DNA of 33,200 nucleotides from NCBI GenBank assembly GCA_002437435.1, contig DJPV01000045.1, forward strand, positions 17,789 to 50,988. The letters run 5' to 3'. The notes beneath the pieces were generated by a model, which was given only the letters and a program-made list of their open reading frames with translations, was not told where the DNA came from and searched no databases. Every line of letters starts with the position of its first letter. Position 1 is the first letter of the stretch. A program made the position numbers and the translations under genes. This DNA is from Lachnospiraceae bacterium UBA6403. Its GTDB lineage: Bacteria; Bacillota; Clostridia; Lachnospirales; Lachnospiraceae. Shown here one piece after another: positions 1-8,330 of the stretch.

Positions 1-1296
1 CTGCTTTTGTCCATGGCACTTCCGATGATATTATCGATGCTGGTCAATTCTCTGTATAACATTGTGGACAGCTTTTTTGTAGCGAAGATCAGCGAGGATG
101 CGATGACAGCGCTGTCGCTTGTCTATCCGATACAGAATTTTGTAAATGCGGTAGCCATCGGTTTTGGTGTGGGAATCAATGCGGTGATCGCGTTCTATCT
201 CGGCGCAAAGGAGCCGGATAAGGCAAATGCAGCAGCGACAAAGGGCACGCTTCTTTCTGTTGTTCATGGTGTGATCATGACGGTAGTCTGTATCCTGATC
301 ATGCCGGGCTTTCTGCGGATGTTCACATCGAATGAGACAGTTGTTCGGATGGGAATTCAGTATTCTGTGATCGTATTTGCATTTTCTATCATTATTTCCA
401 TTGATCTGTCATTTGAGAAGATCTATCAGGCAGTTGGAAGAATGGTTGTTACGATGGTCGGACTTGGCGGCGGATGCCTGATGAACATTGTATTAGATCC
501 TCTGTTGATCTTTGGTATCGGACCATTCCCGAAAATGGGAATCCGGGGTGCGGCACTTGCAACCGGACTTGGACAGGTGTTTACCCTGCTGATCTATCTG
601 TTTGTCTATGTGTTCCGTCCGATATCCGTTAAGATCGGCAGACGGTATCTGCATACAGAGGATCGTCTAACAGGGAAATTGTATGCGATCGGTATTCCGG
701 CTATTCTTAATATGGCACTTCCGTCCCTGCTTACAACTGCGCTGAATGCGATATCGAGCACCTATTCACAGATCTATGTCGTGATCCTTGGAATCTATTA
801 CAAATTGCAGACATTTTTATATCTTCCTGCAAATGGCATGATCCAGGGTATGCGTCCGGTAATTGGTTATAATTACGGAGCAGGAGAGCACAAACGTGTC
901 CGTAGCATTTATAATATTACACTTACGATCATTGGCTTAATCATGGTATTTGGAACAGTGATCTGCCTGATCTTCCCGGATAAACTGATCGGAATGTTCT
1001 CGGATAATCAGACTACGATCACGGAAGGCGCGACGGCACTTCGGATCATCTGTGCCGGATTCATCGTTTCTTCAGCATCGGTGACTTCGTCCGGTGCATT
1101 AGAGGGGCTTGGCAAGGGTACGCCGTCATTGATGATCTCCCTGCTTCGATATGTGGTTGTCATTATTCCGGCTGCATTTGTACTCAGCCGTATCTTTGGT
1201 GTTGTCGGTGTCTGGAATGCATTCTGGGTAGCAGAACTGATAACCGCAGTTGCCGCATTTTTCATTTACCGGCAGGCAGTTAAGAGAAAAAGTTAA
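1..1296 (+). CDS. MATE family multidrug/cation exporter, 5' partial
   Basis: This is a membrane exporter of the MATE family, which expels drugs or metabolites in exchange for Na+ or H+. The frame is open from base 1, so the first residues lie outside the window. The visible part begins directly in the first helix (ALPMILSMLVNSLYNIVDS), whereas full MATE proteins of about 450 residues have a short cytoplasmic lead before it. About twelve hydrophobic segments follow, in the usual two six-helix bundles, with the conserved G-AAxATGLGQ stretch about 40% along and a second-bundle repeat of the ALPS/ALNA type. It ends in TAA just before a convergent pseudogene. The substrate cannot be told from sequence. 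The TTG at position 7 is an internal codon, not the likely start. Confidence 0.9.
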   Translation: MLLSMALPMILSMLVNSLYNIVDSFFVAKISEDAMTALSLVYPIQNFVNAVAIGFGVGINAVIAFYLGAKEPDKANAAATKGTLLSVVHGVIMTVVCILIMPGFLRMFTSNETVVRMGIQYSVIVFAFSIIISIDLSFEKIYQAVGRMVVTMVGLGGGCLMNIVLDPLLIFGIGPFPKMGIRGAALATGLGQVFTLLIYLFVYVFRPISVKIGRRYLHTEDRLTGKLYAIGIPAILNMALPSLLTTALNAISSTYSQIYVVILGIYYKLQTFLYLPANGMIQGMRPVIGYNYGAGEHKRVRSIYNITLTIIGLIMVFGTVICLIFPDKLIGMFSDNQTTITEGATALRIICAGFIVSSASVTSSGALEGLGKGTPSLMISLLRYVVVIIPAAFVLSRIFGVVGVWNAFWVAELITAVAAFFIYRQAVKRKS

Positions 1297-1298
1297 GA

Positions 1299-2190
1299 TT
1301 ATTTTCCTGACTGACTGTTAAGCTCTGATATGACAGCTCCGCCAAGAATCATAACAACACCGATGATCTCAGGAAGCGACAGGGCTTCGTGTAGCAGGAT
1401 CACGGCAAAGAAGACGGCTGACAGAGGTTCCAGATATCCAAGGATGGATACCGTTGTAACAGGAAGTTTAGCTGTCTCCGAGAAATAGAGATAGCAGCCG
1501 ATTCCGGTATTAATAAAACTAAGAAATAAGATCCAGAACCACTGATGAGGGTCTTCCGGTATATGAACTCCATGCTCAAATGGCAGAAATACAGCGACTG
1601 TAAAGAAGCTGATGACCAATTGCAGCATGGAGTTTTTCAGTCCTGTGATATGAGGTGCTTTCATCGTGAAGATGACCATAAGGGCATGAAGAAAAGCAGA
1701 AGCAAATCCGCAGAACAGCCCAAATGCATCGACCGAGGCTTCCCCTGATAAACCACCGGGCAGGGAGACAAGAAGGATTCCTGCAAACACAACGATAAAA
1801 CAGAGAAATTGTTTCAGGGATATTCCAGCTAAGCCCCATAGAGATACCCGATAACAGGATATAGAGGTGTTCTTTTCTGAGACTTTTGTTATTATCTATG
1901 TTTCTCAAATCAGATGGTGATGTATGCATTGTTGTATTCAATACGGAATCAGAAGTTTCGGATACAGGTTGTTGGTTATTTTGGTCTGACCTTACAGAGA
2001 CAGAAGCCTCAGATATAGATTTTTGGTTGTTCCGTTTTATCCACAGGTAGAGTAAGAGCAGGAACATTCCGCCAAATAAAGTACGAAAGAAAACAATTTC
2101 ATAGCTGCTGAGATTTATTTTTGCGGACACAATTCCATTTAACCCAAACAGAAGAAGTCCTGAGATATATTTGATATGGGAACGGTTCAT
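1299..2190 (-). pseudogene. EamA/DMT transporter, broken by internal deletion and frameshift
   Basis: The reading frame starts at ATG 2190 behind a good AAGGAG site and encodes MNRSHIKYISGLLLFGLNG, a typical EamA first helix. It runs to GISMGLSW near 1830 and then loses register; the rest of the family match (LKQFLCFIVVFAGILLVSLPGG through a C-terminal EamA half ending at 1299) is in another frame. Between the two parts about 40 residues of the family core are missing (helices 3-4, around the usual YYxxP region), so the lesion is a deletion of a length not divisible by three, not one miscalled base. A polar stretch of about 45 residues, rich in Ser/Asn/Gln, also interrupts the loop after helix 2, which is unusual for EamA. 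The gene is divergent from a LysR regulator. Almost certainly non-functional. Confidence 0.8.
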
Positions 2191-2298
2191 GATGGTAACT
2201 CCTTGTAAATATTTATAGCCGGATGATTGCGGAAGTATTTGACATCTGGTAAGCCAGACAGTTGATACATAATGTTCAATATTTTGCAATGATCTACG

Positions 2299-2327
2299 TT
2301 GTATAAAGATAATACATTTGTTATAAT
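2299..2327 (+). promoter_or_regulatory. Promoter for the LysR gene
   Basis: TTGTAT (2299-2304) and TATAAT (2322-2327) are separated by 17 bp and lie about 40 bp upstream of the LysR start codon. The intergenic region 2191-2369 is shared with the divergent broken transporter, the classic arrangement for LysR auto- and cross-regulation. No clear regulator-binding palindrome was pinned down. Confidence 0.55.
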
Positions 2328-2369
2328 CTGAAAAGCGAATATATATCATAGATAGTATGAGGAAAATGA

Positions 2370-3260
2370 ATGATTGATGCAAATTTACAAAAATACCTTT
2401 CATTTGTAAAAACAGTGGAACTTGGAAGCTTTTCAAAAGCGGCGGAGGCATTAGATTATTCTCAGTCGGGAATCAGCCGGATGATCGCAGATCTGGAAAA
2501 GGAGTGGAATATTATACTTCTGGAGCGTGACCGGAATGGAGTGCGGCTGACATCGGATGGTATGCGGTTATTGCCATATGCAAGAAATCTATGCGAGGAA
2601 TATTTTCGGCTGCAGGAGCAGGTGGATGAATTAAAAGGAATCCAGTCGGGGCTTATCCGTATCGGAACATTTTCCAGTGTGGCGACACATTGGCTGCCGA
2701 AGATCATCAAGCGGTTTCAGATGGACTATCCGAATATCGAATATGAGATGCTTCTGGGCGATTATACGGAGATTGAGACTTGGATCGCAGAGGGGCGCGT
2801 GGACTGTGGTTTCTTACGTCTTCCGACACGACCGGAATTTGATGTGATCGAGCTTGAGCAGGATGAATTGATGGCGGTCATTCCAGAGGATCATCCACTT
2901 GCAGGAGCAGAGACATTTCCTGTTCAGGTGTTTGCAGATGAACCTTTTATGCTGCTTGAAAAAGGTGGCAAAGCAGAGATTGCGGAAGTATTTGCAAAGC
3001 ATAAGATCAAGCCGGATGTGAGATTTACGACGTGGGATGATTATGCGGTTATGTCTATGGTGGAACAGGGACTAGGAATCAGTATTCTTCCACGGTTGAT
3101 TCTGAGACGGATACCGTATCATGTCGTAGTGAAACCATTTGACTATCCGGCATACCGGATGATAGGATTGGCGATGAAGAATCGGAAGACAGCTTCGGCA
3201 GCAGTTAAAAGGTTTATAGAATATCTTGATTATCGGGATGATGATGCTTATACTGAATAA
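2370..3260 (+). CDS. LysR family transcriptional regulator
   Basis: A DNA-binding regulator of 296 residues, the usual LysR length. Residues 1-65 form the winged helix-turn-helix (LQKYLSFVKTVELGSFSKAA, then SQSGISRMIADLEKEW with the recognition helix), and about 90-290 are the type 2 periplasmic-binding-like effector domain (LIRIGTFSSVATHWLPK...). The start is ATG 2370, preceded by TGAGGAAA. It is transcribed away from the broken EamA gene at 1299-2190 and is followed by an intact small EamA gene 97 bp downstream. By the usual logic of the family it controlled the divergent transporter; since that gene is destroyed, the regulator may now be orphaned or may act on the downstream EamA gene. Its ligand is unknown. 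Confidence 0.92.
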   Translation: MIDANLQKYLSFVKTVELGSFSKAAEALDYSQSGISRMIADLEKEWNIILLERDRNGVRLTSDGMRLLPYARNLCEEYFRLQEQVDELKGIQSGLIRIGTFSSVATHWLPKIIKRFQMDYPNIEYEMLLGDYTEIETWIAEGRVDCGFLRLPTRPEFDVIELEQDELMAVIPEDHPLAGAETFPVQVFADEPFMLLEKGGKAEIAEVFAKHKIKPDVRFTTWDDYAVMSMVEQGLGISILPRLILRRIPYHVVVKPFDYPAYRMIGLAMKNRKTASAAVKRFIEYLDYRDDDAYTE

Positions 3261-3357
3261 ATGAGTGATACGATTCATTAAGAAAAGATGGTTGCAGGTT
3301 CTGTAATTATAGCAGCTTTGCAAACATGTAAAATACAATAAGGAAAGAAGGATTTAT

Positions 3358-3771
3358 ATGTGGTTTGTATTTGCATTGTTGTCATCTGTATTTGCGGCAT
3401 TGACATCAATTCTTGCAAAGGTTGGTATTGACGGAGTAAATTCGAATCTTGCAACAGCGATCCGAACAGCAGTTGTGCTTGTGATGTCATGGGGCATGGT
3501 TTTTCTGACACATACACAGTCAGGAATCAGCGCGATCGGAAAGAAAAGCTGGCTGTTCCTGATCTTATCAGGACTTGCAACTGGAGCATCGTGGTTGTGC
3601 TATTATAAAGCACTTCAGATGGGAAATGCATCCAAGGTAGTGCCAATCGATAAATTGAGTGTTGTTATTACATTGATTCTTGCATTTGTATTCCTGCACG
3701 AAGAATTCACGATGAAGTCGATCATTGGCTGTGTACTGATCGGACTGGGAACTTTGTTGATGGTGTTATAA
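3358..3771 (+). CDS. Half-size EamA family membrane transporter
   Basis: A 137-residue integral membrane protein with a single EamA domain and about five hydrophobic segments: WFVFALLSSVFAALTSILAK at the N-terminus, then helices near residues 33-52, 64-82, 93-112 and 118-136. Single-domain EamA proteins of this length (COG2510 type) are common in Clostridia and are thought to act as dimers, as SMR proteins do; full EamA proteins have two such halves. The conserved ending EEFTMKSIIGCVLIGLGTLL is complete, so this is not a truncation. The start at 3358 follows AGGAAAGAAGG. Substrate unknown. A stem-loop terminator follows at 3827. Confidence 0.85.
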   Translation: MWFVFALLSSVFAALTSILAKVGIDGVNSNLATAIRTAVVLVMSWGMVFLTHTQSGISAIGKKSWLFLILSGLATGASWLCYYKALQMGNASKVVPIDKLSVVITLILAFVFLHEEFTMKSIIGCVLIGLGTLLMVL

Positions 3772-3826
3772 ATAGATCAAGATAAGAGTGCAGTCAGCAC
3801 AGATAAGGTGTATATTTTTGTAGAAG

Positions 3827-3862
3827 TCCAGATATGGCAGAGATGCTGTATCTGGATTTTTT
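3827..3862 (+). terminator. Rho-independent terminator after the small EamA gene
   Basis: An 8-bp stem TCCAGATA / TATCTGGA (3827-3834 with 3849-3856) is followed directly by six T residues. It closes the transcript from the small EamA gene 55 bp upstream. Confidence 0.75.
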
Positions 3863-4038
3863 ATAGGTGAAATTCAACTATATAAACAAAAAATGAGAAA
3901 AATTCTGTGTACTATTGACAGCCGTTTTTTTATAATGTTTATGCTTTTTTAGAGACATCGGGGAAATTAGCATAAATATGAGGAAAAAGCGATGTAACTT
4001 ATAGAAGGCATAGCGTGTAAAAAGAAAAGGAGAGATGA

Positions 4039-5058
4039 ATGAAAATGATGCAAAAGAAGTTAAGAAGTCTGATCTATGCGGGCTTGGGATTGGTTTTATG
4101 TGTATTGCTGTGTGGTGGAATCGGTATGACTGCACAGGCGGCAAAGGAAAAAACATACAATGGCTTTACCTATGAAGAGTATGGATATGGAATTGTAATT
4201 ACCGGTTATAGAGGGAGTAAGACGGAACTTGTGATTCCGGAAAAGATTGCCGGAACAAAGTAGTACGGATAGGATGCAGAGCATTTGAAAATTGTGTTGG
4301 TTTAGTCAGTATAACGTTACCGGAGGGTATAACAACGATAGATATGTATGCGTTTAGTTATTGTAAAAAACTGAGCAGCATAACATTGCCGGAGAACTTG
4401 ACAGGTATAGAAACATGTGCATTTGAGGGATGTAAAAATTTAGCCAGTATAACAAATACCGGATAGTGTAACAAGTATAGGCTACCATAATTTCACTGAT
4501 TCTGTTGGGAACATAAGTCTGGGAAGTATAATTTGCAACAAAGATTCTTTTTCATACAAATATGCAAAAGAGCATAACATATCAATCAAATTAATGCCTG
4601 GACCGGCGAAGAAAGGCACAACATTAACTGTTTCATCTAAGAAAATTAAAGTAAAAGTAACCTCATCTTCCAGGAAGAATCCGACCGTTACAGTTACGAA
4701 GTTTACCGATAATAAAGCCAAGAATCTTACAATTCCATCTACTGTAAAGGTGAATAGTGTAACCTATAAAGTAACTGCAATTTCGGATAAAGCATTCAAG
4801 GGCAATAAGAAGCTGATGACAGTTACGATCGGAAGCAATGTGACGAAGATCGGTAAAGAAGCATTCTCTGGCTACAAGAACCTGAAGAAGATCACTGTTA
4901 CAGCAGGAAAGCTTAAGACCATCAGTAAGAATGCATTCAAGGGTATTAATAAGAAGGCATCCATTACAGTGAAAGGCACAAAGGCAGCAAAGACAGCTTT
5001 AAAGAAACAGTTGAAAAAGAAATCCATCGGATATGTAAAGACGTGGAAGATTAAATAA
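4039..5058 (+). pseudogene. BspA-like leucine-rich repeat surface protein, two compensating frameshifts
   Basis: Together the pieces encode an exported LRR_5 (BspA/Treponema type) protein of about 340 residues, a class of cell-surface or secreted adhesins common in gut Lachnospiraceae. The frame opens at ATG 4039 (AAGGAGAG upstream) with a signal peptide (basic MKMMQKKLR, hydrophobic core to about residue 28, cleavage near AQAA). It hits TAG at 4261. The family sequence continues in another frame from 4260 (IGCRAFENC, IDMYAFSYCKKL, IETCAFEGCKNL repeats) up to TAG at 4464, then returns to the first frame at 4456 (ITIPDSVTSIG) and runs to 5058. The first shift looks like loss of one G, the second like gain of one A. 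The C-terminal third is Lys-rich with more LRRs (ISDKAFKGNKKL, IGKEAFSGYKNL). Either a recent pseudogene or two assembly errors. Confidence 0.75.
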
Positions 5059-5080
5059 TAAGAAAATAGTTAATGTAAGC

Positions 5081-5122
5081 AGGACTGGTATTATATGACG
5101 TGGTATAATACCAGTCCTTTTT
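5081..5122 (+). terminator. Strong rho-independent terminator after the LRR gene
   Basis: A perfect 15-bp stem (5081-5095 with 5104-5118) with an 8-nt loop runs into a T-rich end at 5118-5122. It separates the surface-protein gene from the tcdA promoter that begins only 13 bp further on. Confidence 0.9.
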
Positions 5123-5134
5123 GCCGGAAAATCA

Positions 5135-5164
5135 TTGACAAAGCACCTTTTCAGGTCCTATAAT
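5135..5164 (+). promoter_or_regulatory. Near-consensus sigma-A promoter of the tcdA operon
   Basis: TTGACA (5135-5140) and TATAAT (5159-5164) are both perfect hexamers, separated by 18 bp. The start codon of tcdA is 41 bp downstream of the -10 box. The match suggests strong constitutive expression of the tRNA-modification operon. Confidence 0.8.
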
Positions 5165-5204
5165 TTTGCCTAGCATTTTAGTAGGTTATTTAGGAGAGAT
5201 AGAC

Positions 5205-6011
5205 ATGTTAACACAGTTTTCCCGGACAGAATTATTGCTTGGTAAAGAAGCAATGGACAAATTGGCAAATTCAAAAGTAGCGGTATTCGGCGTTGGAGGC
5301 GTTGGCGGATATGTGTGTGAGGCTCTGGCACGGAGCGGTGTCGGTTCATTTGATCTGATCGACGATGACAAGGTATGCCTGACAAATCTGAACCGCCAGA
5401 TCATTGCCACCAGAAAGTCTGTGGGGAAATATAAAACAGATGTTATGAAGGAACGGATTCTGGACATAAATCCGGATGCTAAGGTCGAGATGCACAAATG
5501 CTTTTTCCTGCCGGAAAATGCAGATGAATTTCCATTTGACTCCTATGATTATGTTGTAGATGCTGTAGATACGGTTACGGCTAAGATCGAGCTGGTGCTT
5601 CAGTCACAGAAAAAAGGAGTGCCGATCATCAGCAGTATGGGTGCCGGAAACAAGCTGGATGGCAGTATGTTTCAGGTAGCAGATATTTATAAGACAAAAG
5701 TATGTCCGCTTGCAAAGGTTATGCGCCGGGAACTTAAGAAGCGAGGCGTGAAAAAGTTAAAAGTTGTATATTCGGAAGAACAGCCGGTAAGACCACTAGA
5801 GGATATGTCAATCAGCTGCAGAACACATTGTATCTGCCCGCCGGGGGCACAGCACAAATGTACAGAGCGGAGAGATATTCCGGGCAGTGTGGCATTTGTA
5901 CCGTCTGTAGCAGGACTGATCATTGCAGGTGAAGTGGTAAAAGATTTGTGCAAAGAGGAAAGGCAGCGTGCATATGAGCATTACAATAGCGGAATTAAAG
6001 AATCGAGATAA
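5205..6011 (+). CDS. tcdA: tRNA threonylcarbamoyladenosine dehydratase (TcdA/CsdL, E1-like)
   Basis: TcdA uses ATP to cyclise the t6A37 modification of ANN-decoding tRNAs to ct6A. The protein has 268 residues, the same as the E. coli enzyme, if translation starts at ATG 5205 behind AGGAGAGA; an upstream in-frame start at 5166 has no site. The ThiF/MoeB/E1 fold shows the nucleotide loop GVGGVGG (residues 29-35), IDDDKVCLTNLNRQ, VDAVDTVTAK, and the TcdA-specific ending RRDIPGSVAFVPSVAGLIIA. A Cys cluster (CRTHCICPPGAQHKC) sits before that ending; it could bind metal or take part in sulfur traffic. The gene overlaps the next one by 38 bp, so the two are translationally linked. In E. coli the same protein is partnered with the Csd sulfur-transfer system, which fits a rhodanese neighbour. 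Confidence 0.92.
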   Translation: MLTQFSRTELLLGKEAMDKLANSKVAVFGVGGVGGYVCEALARSGVGSFDLIDDDKVCLTNLNRQIIATRKSVGKYKTDVMKERILDINPDAKVEMHKCFFLPENADEFPFDSYDYVVDAVDTVTAKIELVLQSQKKGVPIISSMGAGNKLDGSMFQVADIYKTKVCPLAKVMRRELKKRGVKKLKVVYSEEQPVRPLEDMSISCRTHCICPPGAQHKCTERRDIPGSVAFVPSVAGLIIAGEVVKDLCKEERQRAYEHYNSGIKESR

Positions 6012-7131
6012 AGACAGTTACCAGTTGATCGATATCCGGGATGCCATTGAGATATCTCATGGAGCAGTACCGGATGCGGTTGCGGTTTCAGAGGAAGAAA
6101 TAGAGACAAGCAGCGAGGTGGACAAGGACAAGCTGCTTGTTATTTTCTGTGCGAGAGGTGTAGTCAGCATTGACGTAGCGGAGCATTTGAAAGAAAAAGG
6201 ATATCAGGCGGAGAGTCTGGAAGGTGGTTATGCTGCATGGCTGTTGGATGTTATGAGCAAACCGGAGGAGCAGGACAAGGCGAAGGATGTTGAACTGAGC
6301 CTGCGTAAGAAATTCAAGAAAAGCATATGGTCGAAGTTCACCAAGGCGATCAACACATATGAGCTGGTGAAGCCGGGAGATAAGATCGCAGTCTGCATTT
6401 CCGGTGGTAAGGATTCTATGCTGATGGCGAAATGTTTTCAGGAATTGAAGCTGCACAACAAATTTGAATTTGAAGTTAAGTTTCTGGTTATGGACCCGGG
6501 GTACAGTGAGGCGAACCGGAAGGTTATAGAAGAAAATGCAAAAAGTCTGAATATACCGATTACGATATTCGAATCGGATATATTTGAATCGGTGTTTACG
6601 GTAGAGAAGTCACCATGTTATCTGTGTGCACGAATGAGACGAGGACATTTGTATCATTTTGCGCAGGAGCTTGGCTGCAACAAGATCGCGCTTGGTCATC
6701 ACTATGATGATGTAATTGAAACCATATTGATGGGGATGCTGTATGGAGCACAGGTGCAGACGATGATGCCGAAGCTTCACAGCACGAACTTTGAAGGGAT
6801 GGAACTGATCCGACCGTTGTATCTGGTGCGTGAGGATGATATCAAGGCATGGAGAGACTATAATGGTCTGCATTTTATCCAGTGCGCATGTAAATTCACG
6901 GATACCTGTACGACTTGTAACAACGAGAACCGTTCGAAGCGTGTTGAGATTAAAGAGTTGATCCAGACTTTAAAGCAGGTAAATCCTTATGTGGAAGGTA
7001 ATATTTTCAAGAGCGTGGAAAATGTAAATCTGGATACCGTTGTTGCATGGAAGCAGCATGGAGAGAAGCATTATTTTCTGGATGAGTACGACAGGAAAAA
7101 TACCTGTACAGAAAATGATTCAAAGGAATAA
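5974..7131 (+). CDS. Rhodanese domain fused to a TtcA/TilS-type PP-loop ATPase (probable tRNA thiolation enzyme)
   Basis: A 385-residue fusion. Residues 1-95 are a rhodanese domain with the persulfide Cys in FCARG (C59) and the ending LEGGYAAWL. Residues about 115-340 are a PP-loop ATPase with SGGKDS (143-148), and the TtcA-type CYLCARMRRG motif (C215, C218), GHHYDDVIET, and a further Cys group CACKFTDTCTTC (304-315), matching the pattern in TtcA, where cysteines hold an Fe-S cluster. TtcA makes 2-thiocytidine at tRNA position 32. Inference: the rhodanese hands sulfur to its own PP-loop domain. The start is uncertain: ATG 5974 or GTG 5968, both behind AAAGAGGAAAGG. The gene begins inside the end of tcdA and is followed 43 bp later by an EamA gene. 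Confidence 0.85.
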   Translation: MSITIAELKNRDKDSYQLIDIRDAIEISHGAVPDAVAVSEEEIETSSEVDKDKLLVIFCARGVVSIDVAEHLKEKGYQAESLEGGYAAWLLDVMSKPEEQDKAKDVELSLRKKFKKSIWSKFTKAINTYELVKPGDKIAVCISGGKDSMLMAKCFQELKLHNKFEFEVKFLVMDPGYSEANRKVIEENAKSLNIPITIFESDIFESVFTVEKSPCYLCARMRRGHLYHFAQELGCNKIALGHHYDDVIETILMGMLYGAQVQTMMPKLHSTNFEGMELIRPLYLVREDDIKAWRDYNGLHFIQCACKFTDTCTTCNNENRSKRVEIKELIQTLKQVNPYVEGNIFKSVENVNLDTVVAWKQHGEKHYFLDEYDRKNTCTENDSKE

Positions 7132-7174
7132 TGTAATTGTTTGACAATAAATAAGATAGGAAGAGGAGATACAA

Positions 7175-8107
7175 ATGAAAAGCAGACAAATCAGAAATTC
7201 ACTACTGTTAGTTCTTACGGCATTTATCTGGGGAACTGCCTTTGTGGCACAGAGTCAGGGCGGTGATGCAGTCGGACCGTTTTCATTTAATTGTATCCGT
7301 AATCTGATCGGAAGTGTCGTTCTTCTTCCGGTGATCAAATTCGTTGATAAGATTAATCCAAGTGATAAGAAACCAAAGACAGCCGCAGAACGGAAGCGGT
7401 TATGGATCGGTGGTCTGTGCTGTGGAACGGCATTGTTTTTTGCAAGCTCAGCACAGCAGCTTGGTATCTATTATGGTACTCCGGCAGGAAAAGCCGGTTT
7501 CCTGACTGCCTGTTATATTCTGCTTGTTCCGATTCTTGGATTGTTCCTAAAGAAAAAATGTGGATGGAATATCTGGCTTGGAATGGTGATCACGATTGTG
7601 GGACTTTATCTCTTATGTATGACATCAGGTTCGTTATCATTTCAGAACAGTGATCTGATCGTATTATTATGCGCATTATTGTTTGCTATCCATATTCTGG
7701 TGATCGATCATTTTTCACCATTGGTTGATGGTGTTCGGATGTCCTGCATCCAGTTCCTGGTTGCCGGGGTGCTCAGCGCATTTCCGATGTTCTTTTCTGA
7801 GATGGGACATTCTGTGGCAGGGATCGCAGCATGGCTTCCACAGTTGCAGTCATGGAATGCATGGATCGCAATTCTGTATGCCGGTGTGATGTCAAGCGGC
7901 GTAGGTTATACTTTACAGATCGTTGCACAGAATGGACTGAATCCGACACTGGCATCGATGATCATGAGTCTGGAATCTGTATTTTCAGTACTTGCCGGCT
8001 GGGGAATCCTTGGTGAGGTGTTGACCGTCCGCCAGCTACTTGGCTGCCTGTTGATCTTTATTGCAATTATCTTCGCACAGATTCCTGTGGGGGAGAAGAA
8101 AGCTTGA
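7175..8107 (+). CDS. EamA/DMT family transporter
   Basis: A 310-residue membrane protein with two EamA halves and about ten transmembrane helices; the first reads LLLVLTAFIWGTAFVAQSQG, and the second half ends in the typical LGEVLTVRQLLGCLLIFIAI. Family members move amino acids, nucleotides or small metabolites; the substrate is not evident here. It starts at ATG 7175 behind AGAGGAGA, 43 bp after the rhodanese/TtcA gene, with no terminator between, so it probably shares the tcdA promoter. The transcript ends in the large hairpin at 8112-8310. Unlike the EamA gene at 1299-2190, this copy is intact. Confidence 0.88.
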   Translation: MKSRQIRNSLLLVLTAFIWGTAFVAQSQGGDAVGPFSFNCIRNLIGSVVLLPVIKFVDKINPSDKKPKTAAERKRLWIGGLCCGTALFFASSAQQLGIYYGTPAGKAGFLTACYILLVPILGLFLKKKCGWNIWLGMVITIVGLYLLCMTSGSLSFQNSDLIVLLCALLFAIHILVIDHFSPLVDGVRMSCIQFLVAGVLSAFPMFFSEMGHSVAGIAAWLPQLQSWNAWIAILYAGVMSSGVGYTLQIVAQNGLNPTLASMIMSLESVFSVLAGWGILGEVLTVRQLLGCLLIFIAIIFAQIPVGEKKA

Positions 8108-8111
8108 CGCT

Positions 8112-8310
8112 AAAAAAGAAACAGCCTGTGCAGCATCTGACTATGAGAAACACGCATGAATTCCTTCTTTTCGACTTATCTCCGATCTGCATGGAACGCC
8201 GGGCACGATAAAATCGTTGTGCCCTCTGTTCCAGCATCGGAGCGTCGAAAATCAGTCGTCTATGCTATGGTTTCTTCATAGTCAGATGCTGTGCATGCTG
8301 TTTCTTTTTT
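8112..8310. repeat. 199-bp structured inverted repeat, copy 1 of a hairpin family; also bidirectional terminator
   Basis: Nested complementary arms span the whole convergent gap: 14 bp (8112-8125 with 8297-8310, A-run outside on one strand, T-run on the other), 16 bp (8131-8146 with 8276-8291), GAAAC/GTTTC (8147-8151, 8270-8274), TTTTCGAC/GTCGAAAA (8168-8175, 8244-8251), CTCCGAT/ATCGGAG, GGAAC/GTTCC (8193-8197, 8228-8232) and GGGCAC/GTGCCC (8201-8206, 8219-8224) around a 12-nt loop GATAAAATCGTT. The inner part recurs at 10282-10364 with changed but still paired stems. Being flanked by T-runs on both strands it can terminate both convergent transcripts. Confidence 0.85.
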
Positions 8311-8330
8311 ATATGAAACTCGTTTGTGCG

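Noticed and set aside
3915..3936. TTGACA followed by TATAAT upstream of the LRR gene
   Set aside because: Both hexamers are perfect but only 10 bp apart, too close for one promoter; each could belong to a different weak promoter, which I cannot decide.
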